DNA of 55,069 bases, taken from assembly GCF_011601345.1 (NCBI RefSeq), contig NZ_JAAORB010000015.1, forward strand, positions 1 through 55,069, read 5' to 3'. Under the pieces are notes generated by a model that saw only the letters and a program-made list of their open reading frames with translations, did not search any database and was not told the origin of the DNA. The position numbers were made by a program, and so were the translations under genes. This stretch comes from Roseovarius gahaiensis (GTDB taxonomy: Bacteria; Pseudomonadota; Alphaproteobacteria; Rhodobacterales; Rhodobacteraceae). Shown here one piece after another: positions 25,655-34,258 of the stretch (positions within the stretch are counted from its first letter, which is position 1; each line of letters begins with the position of its first letter).

Positions 25655-25769
25655 AGTCTCGGGGGGCAACGTGGCCCGGTGACACCAAACAACGCGTAGC
25701 CCGGTCGGCGGGTCAGGAATCAGCCGCGCGACGGCCTTGAACCGGTTATCAAGTCCAGCAGCACGCAGG

Positions 25770-26765
25770 TCATCCAGCAATCGTCGCAAGGCGCGCACGG
25801 GCAATTTCGGCGGCGGCAAGGGCCCCTTCCAGAAAACCGCCATCCTCGGACGTGGCCTCGGTTCCGGCAAAGATCAGGCGTTGCGTTGCGGGCAGCGCGC
25901 GATAGACGGGGTGTCCGGCAAGCGGGGTTTGATCGGCGGCAGTGGCGGTGGCTGCATCGGTGCTCCAGTCCTTTACAAGCACCTGATCCGGGGTTGCGGC
26001 CTCTGGCCCGAACAATCGCGCCAATTGTGTGATCGCCGCGTCTTGAAATCCTGTGTCGCGCGCTGCGCCGGGATGGGCAAAACCAAAAAGCGCGCCCGCC
26101 GTCTGATTATCGGGCGAGGCGTCGTGAATCTCGGCCAGCGGCCCGCGATGCGAGATTGCATCGCCGTTCAGCCCCTGTTCGCGCCAAAAGGGGGCCGGGT
26201 AGGTTGCGACCAGTTTAGCCTGCCCAGCCATCCATGTTGGCACATCTGGCAGGGCAACGCCCAGTCCCGTTGCCAGACGCGGCGGCAAGGCCAGTACGAC
26301 GCGCGCGGCGCGCAGGCTGGTGCTGTCTTTTGTGATCGTTACGCCTGCAGCATCCTCGGCCACCTTTTGGACGGGGCAGGACAGGTGCAACGCGTCGCCC
26401 AAAGGCGCAGCCAGCGCATCGGTGATCCGGCCCAATCCGCCAACAACGCGCAACGCCCCGCCCATGGTGGCAAACTCCAGATCCCGGCGGATCATCCCGC
26501 CGCCATCTTCGAACACCAACCGACCCGAGGCGTATTGTGCAAAATGGCTCAGGCCCAGCTGATCAATCAACGTCAGCATCCGACGGTTCTGCGGCCAGAT
26601 CCATGAAGGCCCCAGATCATAGCCGTCCTGCGACAGAACCCGGCCACCGGGCCGGTCTCGTGCCTCAAGCACTGTCACCGCGCGCCCCTCGGCTTGTAAG
26701 GCCGTTGCCAGCGCAAGGCCCGACAGCCCTGCGCCAATAATACAGACCTCGGTGTCAGGGGTCAC
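25770..26765 (-). CDS. FAD-dependent amine oxidase-like oxidoreductase
   Basis: This 331-residue flavoprotein begins with the dinucleotide-binding motif IIGAGLSGLALATALQAEG (GxGxxG at residues 11-16). The amine-oxidase hallmark ARDRPGGRVLSQDGYDLGPS follows, and a C-terminal FAD contact, IFAGTEATSEDGGFLEGAL, is visible. At 331 residues it is shorter than typical monoamine oxidases (about 450), missing part of the substrate domain. The start is GTG at 26765, overlapping the upstream cupin stop as GTGA. The substrate is unknown; the coupling to a ChrR-like cupin suggests a shared, possibly oxidative-stress, role. Confidence 0.82.
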   Translation of the reverse strand: MTPDTEVCIIGAGLSGLALATALQAEGRAVTVLEARDRPGGRVLSQDGYDLGPSWIWPQNRRMLTLIDQLGLSHFAQYASGRLVFEDGGGMIRRDLEFATMGGALRVVGGLGRITDALAAPLGDALHLSCPVQKVAEDAAGVTITKDSTSLRAARVVLALPPRLATGLGVALPDVPTWMAGQAKLVATYPAPFWREQGLNGDAISHRGPLAEIHDASPDNQTAGALFGFAHPGAARDTGFQDAAITQLARLFGPEAATPDQVLVKDWSTDAATATAADQTPLAGHPVYRALPATQRLIFAGTEATSEDGGFLEGALAAAEIARARLATIAG

Positions 26766-27433
26766 GCAGGGGCCTCGCCGATGTGGCGCAAGTGGCCTGT
26801 CTTGATCCAGACGCGCGCGCCCTCGGGGCCTGCTTTGGCCGTGAACTCTGACCCGACCGGCAAGCGCAGCCAATCCCATTGACCAAGCGTGTCGCTGTCA
26901 TCCGACAGCGCCCCGTCGATCACGAAAACCTCTAGCCCGCCCGAGGCATCAAGCCGGCGCACCGTGTCGGGTGCCCAGCGTTCCATGACCACCCGTTCAC
27001 GTGCGTCTTCGTGCAACGGCAAGCTCTCGACGCCCGGTGCTGCCTGCGACCATTGCGCCGTGCCGCTGTCGATCTGGACTTGGGTGCGATCGGCGGGATC
27101 GAACTGGTGCAGCTTGACAAGGATTGTCGCCCCGTCGTGCGCGGCTGGCCTATGCGATGATGTCGGCGGATTGCGCACATAGAACCCGGTTGGAAAGTCG
27201 CCATCTTCATCCTGAAATGTGCCGTCAAGCACTAGGTATTCCTCGCCCCCGTCATGGGTGTGGGGGGAAAAGGCGCTTCCGGGATCAAACCGCACGATCG
27301 TGGTGGCGCGGGCGACCTCATCGCCCATACGGTCCAGCATCCGGCGGCGCACACCGGGCATAGGGGAGGCGACCCAATCGCTTTCGTTATAGCGCACGAC
27401 GGCGCGCTGGCTGAAATCTGCGTTCAGTTCCAT
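26762..27433 (-). CDS. ChrR-like cupin protein
   Basis: This 223-residue protein resembles the metal-binding cupin half of the anti-sigma factor ChrR. Likely zinc ligands are His58, His60 and Glu64 in FSPHTHDGGEEYLVLDGTF and His94 in NPPTSSHRP. A second, degenerate cupin copy follows (about residues 130-215). It lacks ChrR's N-terminal zinc-binding anti-sigma domain, and no ECF sigma gene is adjacent, so a direct anti-sigma role is not supported. It is the first gene of a two-gene unit with the FAD oxidoreductase. Confidence 0.82.
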   Translation of the reverse strand: MELNADFSQRAVVRYNESDWVASPMPGVRRRMLDRMGDEVARATTIVRFDPGSAFSPHTHDGGEEYLVLDGTFQDEDGDFPTGFYVRNPPTSSHRPAAHDGATILVKLHQFDPADRTQVQIDSGTAQWSQAAPGVESLPLHEDARERVVMERWAPDTVRRLDASGGLEVFVIDGALSDDSDTLGQWDWLRLPVGSEFTAKAGPEGARVWIKTGHLRHIGEAPA

Positions 27434-27497
27434 CTCTGGTCAGCTCCTTGGATGAACGGTCATCTGAATTGTTGCTGAGGTGGATCGCGAACGCAAC

Positions 27498-27513
27498 AGG
27501 TCAAGCATGACCT
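27498..27513. promoter_or_regulatory. Palindrome AGGTCA-N4-TGACCT in the cupin/exbB divergent region
   Basis: A perfect 6-bp inverted repeat with a 4-base spacer lies in the 201-base interval between the divergent cupin and exbB genes. It is a plausible operator. I cannot assign a regulator; it does not look like a standard Fur or RirA site. Confidence 0.4.
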
Positions 27514-27634
27514 TGCCGGATAACACGCCGGTGCCGGTGGTCAGTGCAAAGCAATACCCTTGAAGCGGTCTCAGAAGCGCTTTAACCCGCACATATCGCA
27601 GCATCCAGGCGGTATTCTTCAAGCGAGGCAGACC

Positions 27635-28381
27635 ATGGCAGACCCGAACAGCAGCTCACCGGAACAAAGCACATCTGCAGCAACCTCTTTGCCTGATGGT
27701 GGGCTTTTTCAGGCGCAGTCGGGATTCGACAGGGTAAGTGATTTCATCATGCTGGGCGGGCCTGCGATATGGGCGATCACGGCGGTTTCAGTCATCGCTT
27801 TGGCCTTGATTCTATGGAAAATCTGGCGGCTGGCGCTGATGGGCGCATGGGCGGGTGGCAAACGCGCGGCAAGCGCGGTGGCGCTGTGGGCTGAGGGGCA
27901 GGAAGACGCCGCGATGGCCCAAGTGCAGGGGCGACAAACCTGTCGCGCGGCGCTGATCCGCGCGGCGATGGAGTCGCGCCGCGACCCGACATTGGATGAG
28001 GCATCTGCCCAAGCGGAAACCGAACGTGTGGCGCGCAACCTTTTGGCGCAGGCGCGCAGCGGATTGCGCCCGTTGGAACTGATTGCAACCATCGCGCCAT
28101 TGCTGGGCCTGTTGGGCACGGTTCTGGGCATGATCGCGGCGTTTCAGGCCTTGCAGGCAGCGGGCAGCCGGGCCGATCCGGCGATCTTGGCCGGCGGCAT
28201 ATGGGAGGCCTTGTTGACCACAGCCGCCGGCATGGCCGTGGCGATCCCTGCGTCGATGGCCCTGACGTGGTTCGAAAGCATCGTGGACCGGTTGCGCCTT
28301 GAGATGGAAGACGCGGCAACCCGGATTTTCTTGCGCCCGTTGCAAGGCGCGGATGATGCCGTGGCCCGCGCGGCCGAGTGA
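27635..28381 (+). CDS. exbB: ExbB/TolQ/MotA-family proton channel subunit
   Basis: This 248-residue membrane protein has the ExbB layout: a first helix at about residues 40-60 (AIWAITAVSVIALALILW), a long cytoplasmic segment, and two C-terminal helices (about 140-165 with APLLGLLGTVLGMIAAF, and 185-207 with LTTAAGMAVAIPASM). The GLLGTVxGMIxAF and TTAxGMxVAIPA motifs are family hallmarks. The ATG at 27635 is chosen because GAGG lies upstream and it begins a clean polar N-terminus; a start at 27560 would add 25 residues. It heads the exbB-exbD-exbD-tonB operon. Confidence 0.9.
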   Translation: MADPNSSSPEQSTSAATSLPDGGLFQAQSGFDRVSDFIMLGGPAIWAITAVSVIALALILWKIWRLALMGAWAGGKRAASAVALWAEGQEDAAMAQVQGRQTCRAALIRAAMESRRDPTLDEASAQAETERVARNLLAQARSGLRPLELIATIAPLLGLLGTVLGMIAAFQALQAAGSRADPAILAGGIWEALLTTAAGMAVAIPASMALTWFESIVDRLRLEMEDAATRIFLRPLQGADDAVARAAE

Positions 28382-28383
28382 TC

Positions 28384-28764
28384 ATGTTTGCCTTCGACAG
28401 CCCAAGGCCACGCCGCAAGCCCAGCCTGACACCGATGATCGACGTGGTGTTTCTGCTGCTGGTGTTTTTCATGCTGGCCTCGCGGTTCGGCATGGATACG
28501 CAGGTGCCGCTGAACGTGGCAGGGCAGGGGCAGTCACCATATTCCGGCCCGCCGCGATTGGTGGATATCCTGCCCGACAGCCTGCGCCTGAATGGTCAGG
28601 TCGTGGCGGTCGCGGATTTGCCATCTGCCTTGGCCGATCTGATGGAGGCCCCTTCAGATACCATCGTGTTACGCGCGCGTGATGAGGCGCAGTTGCAGCG
28701 TTTGGTCGATGTGATGCAGCACTTGCAGCGCGCCGGGTTTACGGGTTTGGTTCTGGTGGAGTAA
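28384..28764 (+). CDS. exbD: ExbD-family biopolymer transport protein (proton-carrying copy)
   Basis: This 126-residue protein has one N-terminal membrane helix and a periplasmic domain. The helix contains the proton-carrying aspartate Asp20 in SLTPMIDVVFLLLVFFML. ATG at 28384 is used; GTG at 28378, overlapping the exbB stop, is an alternative two codons longer. Together with ExbB it converts proton flow into motion of TonB. A second ExbD gene follows three bases later. Confidence 0.9.
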   Translation: MFAFDSPRPRRKPSLTPMIDVVFLLLVFFMLASRFGMDTQVPLNVAGQGQSPYSGPPRLVDILPDSLRLNGQVVAVADLPSALADLMEAPSDTIVLRARDEAQLQRLVDVMQHLQRAGFTGLVLVE

Positions 28765-28767
28765 CCG

Positions 28768-29193
28768 ATGCGATTTTCCACACCACCGCGCCGCCACCCG
28801 CCCGAAAGCATCGTGCCGATGATCAACGTGGTGTTTCTGCTGCTGATCTTTTTCCTGATGACGGCACAGATCGCCCCGCCGGATCCGATCGAGGTTGAGC
28901 CGCCCATGGCGTCGCAGCCTGGTGGCGTGGCCGAGGGGGAATTCACGTTGTATCTTGGGCCCGACGGTGCGTTGGCCTTTCGTGATGTTACCGGTGAAGA
29001 GGCCGCGATTCCGGCGCTGCAAGCCGCCAAAGACGCGTATTGCGCCTTGGGCGGATGCTCGGACACTGTGCCACCGCCGCCGGTGATCCTGCGCGCCGAT
29101 GCTGAACTGCCGGGCGCAACATTGGCGCGGTTGATGCCGCGGCTGGCGCAGGCCGGCTTTGCGGAAATTCAGCTTGTGACGGTGGCGCAATGA
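28768..29193 (+). CDS. ExbD-like protein with Asn at the proton-carrying position
   Basis: This 141-residue ExbD paralogue has the same helix (SIVPMINVVFLLLIFFLMTA) but carries Asn20 where ExbD1 has the essential Asp. The codon AAC is unambiguous. It also has two periplasmic cysteines (in DAYCALGGC). ExbD works as a dimer within the ExbB pore, so a heterodimer of one Asp and one Asn subunit is an obvious inference. It overlaps tonB by four bases. Confidence 0.85.
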   Translation: MRFSTPPRRHPPESIVPMINVVFLLLIFFLMTAQIAPPDPIEVEPPMASQPGGVAEGEFTLYLGPDGALAFRDVTGEEAAIPALQAAKDAYCALGGCSDTVPPPPVILRADAELPGATLARLMPRLAQAGFAEIQLVTVAQ

Positions 29194-30062
29194 TCCGCTT
29201 GACCGAATTTTTGGCGTTCGTGGCCGTGGCGGTGGCCCTGCATTTGGCGGTTGCCCTTTGGGAACCGCAAGACACGGGCCTGACTGCCGCTGGCGACGCG
29301 GGGCAAGCCGTGATCTCGATGCAGGTGTCGGATGCGCAACTGGCCGATATGGTCGAACGATGGGAGACACCGCCCGATCTGTCCGCGCCGGTTGATGCGC
29401 CTGACATGCCGCAGGTCGCGGCCACGGACCCGCCGCCGTCGCCAACTGCGCCAAGCGTTGATCCCATGCCGCGCGCCACCGCGACAGCGCCTCAGGGTCT
29501 GGCCTTGCCCGCGCCTGAGAGCGTGCCCGATGCTTCGGTGACAGCTCCACCCCCGCCGCCAGTCGCCAAGCCCACGCCCAACACCGCCAAGCTGGCCGAC
29601 ACGCGCCCGCGCGAGCGCCCGAAACGCAGCACGCCACCCAAGCCCAAGGCCAAAGCAGACCCCGCGCGCAATCCCGCAGCGGCGAGCACCGCACAGCGCG
29701 CGGCGGGGCAAGGGCAGGGGGCGGATGCGGGCAATGCGCGCGCGTCTCAAGCAACCAGCCTCAACGCCGGGCAAATCCAAAGCCTGACCGCGCAATGGGG
29801 GGCCAAGCTGCGCCGCAAGGTGGAGCGGCGCAAGCGTTATCCGTCGGCGGCGCGCGGGGCCTCGGGCACGGTGCTGGTGCGTTTGACGGTTGGCCGTGAC
29901 GGTAGCCTGCGGGGGGTCGCGCTGGCGCGCTCGTCGGGCAATGCCGCATTGGATCAGGCGGCGGTGCGGGCCGTGCAATCGGCAGGACGGTTCCCGGCTG
30001 CGCCCAAGGGGCTGTCCAAGCCCAGCTACAGCTTTACCTTGCCCATGCAGTTCAACCGCTAG
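29190..30062 (+). CDS. tonB: TonB-family energy transducer
   Basis: This 290-residue protein has the TonB plan. A short N-terminal membrane anchor (FLAFVAVAVALHLAVAL) is followed by a Pro/Ala/Lys-rich periplasmic spacer (about residues 65-165, with PPPPPVAKPTPNTAK and PPKPKAKADPA). The C-terminal domain at about 200-290 has RYPSAARGASGTVLVRLTV and a YSFTLPMQF ending. It transmits force to outer-membrane receptors for iron, heme or vitamin B12. No receptor gene is in the operon. It converges on phnM. Confidence 0.88.
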   Translation: MIRLTEFLAFVAVAVALHLAVALWEPQDTGLTAAGDAGQAVISMQVSDAQLADMVERWETPPDLSAPVDAPDMPQVAATDPPPSPTAPSVDPMPRATATAPQGLALPAPESVPDASVTAPPPPPVAKPTPNTAKLADTRPRERPKRSTPPKPKAKADPARNPAAASTAQRAAGQGQGADAGNARASQATSLNAGQIQSLTAQWGAKLRRKVERRKRYPSAARGASGTVLVRLTVGRDGSLRGVALARSSGNAALDQAAVRAVQSAGRFPAAPKGLSKPSYSFTLPMQFNR

Positions 30063-30068
30063 ACCGGG

Positions 30069-31274
30069 TTATCCAACTTGGCGGCCTTTGCTCCAGACCC
30101 CGCGCACCACGGGGGTGTCGCCCATGCTGGCCACGCGCACCATATCGGCCCGGCGGCCCCTAGCCAACTCACCCCGGTCTGGCAACCCGGCCACCTGTGC
30201 CGGATTGGCCGTCACGGTGCGGATGGCGCGCGGCAAATCCTGCCACAGCGCCCCCAAGCGGAAGGCCGACAGCAACAAGGCGGAGGGAACGTAATCTGAC
30301 GATACGATGTCCAGCAGGTCCGCATTGGCCAGTTCCAACGCGCTGACATTGCCCGAATGCGAGCCGCCACGGATGATATTCGGCGCGCCCATCATGATCG
30401 CGGCGCCATGGGCGCGGCAGGCCTCTGCGGCCTCGAATGTGGTCGGGAACTCGGCAAAACCGATGCCATGGGTGACCGAGGCCGCCACCTGATCGGCGGT
30501 GGTGTCATCATGGCTGGCCAGAACCGCGCCCAGCCGTTTGGCATGCGTCACGGCACCGGTTTCATGCCGGTCGCCAAATTCTGCGCGCAGGCCTTTCAAA
30601 TGCGTGACGTGATCGTTGAATTCCGAATCGGTCATTCCGCGTTTCTTGGCGACATAGGTTTTCAGCTTGGAAATATCGCGAAACTGCCGCTGTCCCGGCG
30701 TGTGATCCATCAGGCTGAGGATGCCAATCCGGTCCTCCGGGGTGAATTCGTCCAGTTCCTCCAGCAGCGTTTCCGAGCAGATTTCGGCCCGCAGGTGCAA
30801 AAAGTGGCTGATCCGTAGGGCATCAGCCTTGCGCAGGGCCAAGATCTCATCGGTCAGGGCGCGGGCATATTTCACATAGCCACCTTTGCCACGATGGATC
30901 GACCCGACGCGCATGGCATCGAACACGGTGGTGATGCCCGTGGCCGCCAATTCGCCGTCATGGGCCAGAATGGCCGACAGGTGGGGCCAGTCAACCGATG
31001 GGCGCGGTTCGATATGGCGTTCCAGATTATCGGTGTGCAATTCGATCAGACCGGGGATCAGGTAATCGCCGTCGCAGTCAATCGCGCCTTGGCTTACATG
31101 GGCACCTTCGGTGATGTCGGCAATATGGCCGTCTGCAACGGTCAGTGATCCATGCAAGACAGTGTCGGCCAGAACAAGCCGCGCATTGGCAAGGTGTAAC
31201 ACGTCACCCGATGTCTGTGCCTTGGGCTGTGGCGTATCGGCTGGGGCCGTTGTGGTGGAAGGGGCTGAGATCAT
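30069..31274 (-). CDS. phnM: Alpha-D-ribose 1-methylphosphonate 5-triphosphate diphosphatase
   Basis: PhnM is an amidohydrolase-fold enzyme that removes pyrophosphate from the 5-triphosphate intermediate of the C-P lyase pathway. This 401-residue protein shows the metal-binding pattern LIPGLIELHTDNLERHIEPR near residues 70-90, ASHDDTTADQV, and GAPNIIRGGSHSGNVSA. ATG at 31274 is used; a TTG at 31280 directly overlapping the phnN stop is an alternative. It is the last gene of the phnG-M unit and ends seven bases from the convergent tonB gene. Confidence 0.93.
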   Translation of the reverse strand: MISAPSTTTAPADTPQPKAQTSGDVLHLANARLVLADTVLHGSLTVADGHIADITEGAHVSQGAIDCDGDYLIPGLIELHTDNLERHIEPRPSVDWPHLSAILAHDGELAATGITTVFDAMRVGSIHRGKGGYVKYARALTDEILALRKADALRISHFLHLRAEICSETLLEELDEFTPEDRIGILSLMDHTPGQRQFRDISKLKTYVAKKRGMTDSEFNDHVTHLKGLRAEFGDRHETGAVTHAKRLGAVLASHDDTTADQVAASVTHGIGFAEFPTTFEAAEACRAHGAAIMMGAPNIIRGGSHSGNVSALELANADLLDIVSSDYVPSALLLSAFRLGALWQDLPRAIRTVTANPAQVAGLPDRGELARGRRADMVRVASMGDTPVVRGVWSKGRQVG

Positions 31275-31276
31275 GG

Positions 31277-31882
31277 TCAAGTCTGTCCTTCTGTCGGCGC
31301 GTCATGTTGGGCAAGGCCCAGGGACTGCAACGCGCTTGCGACTGTTGCCGCAAGCGGGCCGTCGTTTTCGATGTGATGAACGGGCAGGCTTGGGTCCAGC
31401 TGTGCCGATGCGCGGGCCAGACGGCTTTCGATATCCGTTGGCGTTTCGCGCCCGCGTGCCTGAAGGCGCTGCGCCAATGTTGCAGGCGCTGCGGTGATGT
31501 TCAGCACGACAAAGCCGGGAAACAGCTGTGCCGCTTGGGTCAATACCCCGCGTGACAGGTTGGCCATGCGCTGCGCCCCGTGCTGCACATCATCCAGCAC
31601 GGCGGCGGGAATGCCATAGTGCAGGCCATGTGCCTGCCAATGCAGGCAAAAGCCACCATTTGCGGCGCGAGCCTGAAACTGGTCAAGGCTCAGCGCCTCA
31701 TAGTCCTCGCCGCTTTGGCCCGGTGGACGGGTGATGGCGCGCCGCACCGGCTGCACGCCGGGTGCGGCATGGGCAAGCGCCTGCATTACGCTGTCCTTGC
31801 CAACACCCGAGGGGCCGACCACGGCAATCAGCCGCCCCGTGCCGGGCCTTGCCGCCTGGGTATCATCGCGCGGGGCGGTCAT
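31277..31882 (-). CDS. phnN: Ribose 1,5-bisphosphate phosphokinase
   Basis: This 201-residue P-loop kinase (guanylate-kinase-like) has GPSGVGKDSVMQALAHAAPG near residue 20 as Walker A and RAITRPPGQSGEDYEALS as the substrate segment. It phosphorylates ribose 1,5-bisphosphate to PRPP, recycling the ribose used in phosphonate breakdown. It is coupled by ATGA to phnL. In E. coli the product of PhnP is its substrate; no phnP gene is visible here. Confidence 0.92.
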   Translation of the reverse strand: MTAPRDDTQAARPGTGRLIAVVGPSGVGKDSVMQALAHAAPGVQPVRRAITRPPGQSGEDYEALSLDQFQARAANGGFCLHWQAHGLHYGIPAAVLDDVQHGAQRMANLSRGVLTQAAQLFPGFVVLNITAAPATLAQRLQARGRETPTDIESRLARASAQLDPSLPVHHIENDGPLAATVASALQSLGLAQHDAPTEGQT

Positions 31883-32562
31883 GCGGCGCGAACCGGAGTG
31901 AAGGCGGTCACGTCGATTTCGCGGTCGCAGACCTGATCGCGGGCGGCCTCGTCGTGGAAGATCCCAACAATCGCCGCGCCACGCGCCTTGGCCGCGCCGA
32001 TCAGATCCAGCACAACGGCGCGGTTGGTGGCGTCAAGGCTGGCGGTGGGTTCATCCAGCAAAAGGGCGGGGTAGTCATGCGTAAAGCCGCGTGCAATATT
32101 CACGCGCTGTTGCTCGCCGCCCGAGAATGTCGTGGGCGACAGACCCCACAGGGTTTGCGGAATATTCAGCCGCTCCAGCAACTCTGCGGCCCGGTCGCGG
32201 GCCAGATCCCGCGGCGTGCCGACGGCCAGCAACGGCTCGGCTACCACGTCAAGCGTGGGCACGCGGGGCACGACACGCAAAAACTGGCTGACATAGCCCA
32301 GAACATCGCGGCGCATGGTCAGGATATCGCGCGGGCTGGCATCGGTGACCACCGTGCGACCCACCCGGATGCTGCCGTGTTCGGCAAGGTAATTGCCGTA
32401 GATCATCCGCATCAGCGTGGATTTGCCAGCCCCGGAGGCCCCGACCAAGGCCACGCATTCGCCTTTTTGCACCGACAGGTTGGCCCCCTCCATCACGCGG
32501 ATCGTGGCGCCACCCTGATTGTGCAGCGTAAAGGCTTTGGACAGGTTTTCGATCTCAATCAT
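31879..32562 (-). CDS. phnL: C-P lyase ABC-type protein PhnL
   Basis: This 227-residue ABC ATPase has Walker [17 protein letters not shown], signature TFSGGEQQRVNIARGF and Walker B ALLLDEPTASLD. PhnL acts with PhnGHI in forming the ribose 1-phosphonate 5-triphosphate intermediate. A 59-base gap containing a GC hairpin separates it from phnK, unlike the overlapping neighbours. Confidence 0.93.
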   Translation of the reverse strand: MIEIENLSKAFTLHNQGGATIRVMEGANLSVQKGECVALVGASGAGKSTLMRMIYGNYLAEHGSIRVGRTVVTDASPRDILTMRRDVLGYVSQFLRVVPRVPTLDVVAEPLLAVGTPRDLARDRAAELLERLNIPQTLWGLSPTTFSGGEQQRVNIARGFTHDYPALLLDEPTASLDATNRAVVLDLIGAAKARGAAIVGIFHDEAARDQVCDREIDVTAFTPVRAA

Positions 32563-32596
32563 GGGCGTTCTTCTTGCTTTGAATATCCTAAGGGGT

Positions 32597-32616
32597 CCGG
32601 GGGCAAACCGCCCCGG
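32597..32616 (-). promoter_or_regulatory. GC hairpin between phnK and phnL
   Basis: CCGGGG (32597-32602) pairs with CCCCGG (32611-32616) around an 8-base loop in the only sizeable gap of the phnG-phnM operon. It could adjust mRNA stability between the phnGHIJK and phnLNM parts. Confidence 0.4.
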
Positions 32617-32621
32617 CGGTC

Positions 32622-33404
32622 TCAGACTTGCAACACGCTTGAGACCAGAAGCTGTGTGTAGCCATGTTGTGGGTCGTCCAGAACCTGATCGGTCAGGCCT
32701 TGTTCTACCACATGGCCGGATTTCATCACCATCAGCCGGTCGGCCAACAGGCGCACGACAGCCAGATCATGGGTGACGATAATTGCCGACAGCCCCATGT
32801 CGCGCACCAACCCGCGCAGCAGGTCCAGCAGGCGGGCCTGCACGCTGACATCCAGCCCGCCCGTGGGTTCGTCCATGAACACCAGTCTTGGGCCGGTCAC
32901 AAGGTTGCGGGCGATTTGCAGGCGTTGCTGCATGCCGCCCGAAAACGTTGCGGGGCGGTCGTCAATCCGGTCGGGGGCTATTTCGACACGGTCCAGCCAA
33001 TCGGTGGCCTTGTCGCGAATGTCGCCGTAGTGGCGCGCGCCCACGGCCATCAGGCGCTCACCCACGTTGCCGCCGGCACTGACCCCCATGCGCAGCCCGT
33101 CGCGGGCATGTTGGTGGACAAAGGCCCAATCGGTGCGCGCCAGCATGCGGCGTTCGGGTTCGGACATGGTGACGGTATCGCGCGGGCCATCGGCGCGGGT
33201 GTCGAAAATCACTTGGCCATTATCGGGCGTCAGGTGGCCCGCCATGCAGTTCAGCAGCGTGGATTTGCCCGAGCCGCTTTCGCCGACAATGCCCATCACC
33301 TCGCCGGGATAGAGGTCAAACGACACGTCGGTGCATCCGATATGGCTGCCATAGCGCTTGGCGATGTCGCGCACGGATAACAGGGGTTGGGTGTGCTCGC
33401 TCAT
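32622..33404 (-). CDS. phnK: C-P lyase ABC-type protein PhnK
   Basis: This 260-residue ABC ATPase has Walker A GESGSGKSTLLNCMAG, signature TFSGGMQQRLQIARNL and Walker B RLVFMDEPTGGLDVSVQ. PhnK docks on the PhnGHIJ core complex near PhnJ. The ATG at 33404 overlaps the phnJ stop (ATGA) and has an AAAGGA site; a longer start at 33449 would lie inside phnJ. Confidence 0.93.
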   Translation of the reverse strand: MSEHTQPLLSVRDIAKRYGSHIGCTDVSFDLYPGEVMGIVGESGSGKSTLLNCMAGHLTPDNGQVIFDTRADGPRDTVTMSEPERRMLARTDWAFVHQHARDGLRMGVSAGGNVGERLMAVGARHYGDIRDKATDWLDRVEIAPDRIDDRPATFSGGMQQRLQIARNLVTGPRLVFMDEPTGGLDVSVQARLLDLLRGLVRDMGLSAIIVTHDLAVVRLLADRLMVMKSGHVVEQGLTDQVLDDPQHGYTQLLVSSVLQV

Positions 33405-34258
33405 GCCGCATCCTTTCCGCGGTGGCCCGCGGCTTGTCTGGTCTCGCAAAAATCGGTGTCCGAGCAGACGAACATGCGCCCGCCTGCATCGTCGGTGATC
33501 ACCTCGTCAAGATAGCTGTCTTCCGCGCCGCACAATCCGCAGGGGTGATCAGCCTTGGACGCCTCGAAGGGGTGATCTTCGAAATCAAGGCTGACGACGC
33601 GGGTATAGGGCGGCAGGGCATAGATGCGCTGTTCACGCCCTGCGCCGAACAACTGGATCGCCGGGCAGTCCGACACTTTCGGATTGTCGAATTTCGGGAT
33701 CGGTGACGGGTCCATCACATAGCGGCCTTCCACCTTGACAGGATAGGCATAGGCGGTGGCGATATGGCCATGGCGGCTGATGTCTTCATAAAGCTTCACA
33801 TGCATCAGCCCGTAATCCTCAAGCGCGTGCATCTTGCGGGTTTCGGTTTCGCGCGGCTCTAGAAAGCGCAGCGGCTCGGGGATGGGCACCTGATAGACCA
33901 GAACCTGCCCCGCGTGCAGGGCCGTTTCCGGCACCCGGTGGCGGGTCTGGATCACGGTGGCATCTGTCGTTTTCGTCGTCACCTCAATGCCTGCGGTGCG
34001 GCGAAAGAAGTTTCGGATCGAAACGGCGTTGGTGGTGTCGTCGGCCCCTTGGTCGATCACCTTGAAACGGTCCGAAGGCGTGAGAACCGCCGCCGAGACC
34101 TGCACGCCGCCCGTGCCCCAGCCATAAGGCATGGGCATTTCACGGCTGGCAAACGGCACCTGATAGCCGGGAATGGCCAGACCTTTGAGGATCGCACGGC
34201 GGATCATGCGTTTGGTTTGCTCGTCCAGATAGGCAAAATTGTAGGGTTGATCGGTCAC
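33401..34258 (-). CDS. phnJ: Carbon-phosphorus lyase radical SAM enzyme PhnJ (GTG start)
   Basis: This 285-residue enzyme cleaves the C-P bond. It carries Cys240 and Cys243 in HPCGLCGAEDSYLDEV, and Cys265 and Cys271 in FVCSDTDFCETRQ. Three of these would bind the [4Fe-4S] cluster and the last would be the thiyl-radical cysteine. Each is one residue below the E. coli numbering, and the glycyl-radical glycine is expected at Gly31 in AIPGYQVPF. The start is GTG at 34258, overlapping the stop of the upstream HAD gene (GTGA). Confidence 0.96.
   Translation of the reverse strand: MTDQPYNFAYLDEQTKRMIRRAILKGLAIPGYQVPFASREMPMPYGWGTGGVQVSAAVLTPSDRFKVIDQGADDTTNAVSIRNFFRRTAGIEVTTKTTDATVIQTRHRVPETALHAGQVLVYQVPIPEPLRFLEPRETETRKMHALEDYGLMHVKLYEDISRHGHIATAYAYPVKVEGRYVMDPSPIPKFDNPKVSDCPAIQLFGAGREQRIYALPPYTRVVSLDFEDHPFEASKADHPCGLCGAEDSYLDEVITDDAGGRMFVCSDTDFCETRQAAGHRGKDAA

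Noticed and set aside
26762..27433. Anti-sigma factor ChrR
   Set aside because: The N-terminal zinc-binding anti-sigma domain is missing and no ECF sigma gene is adjacent, so only a ChrR-like cupin is called.
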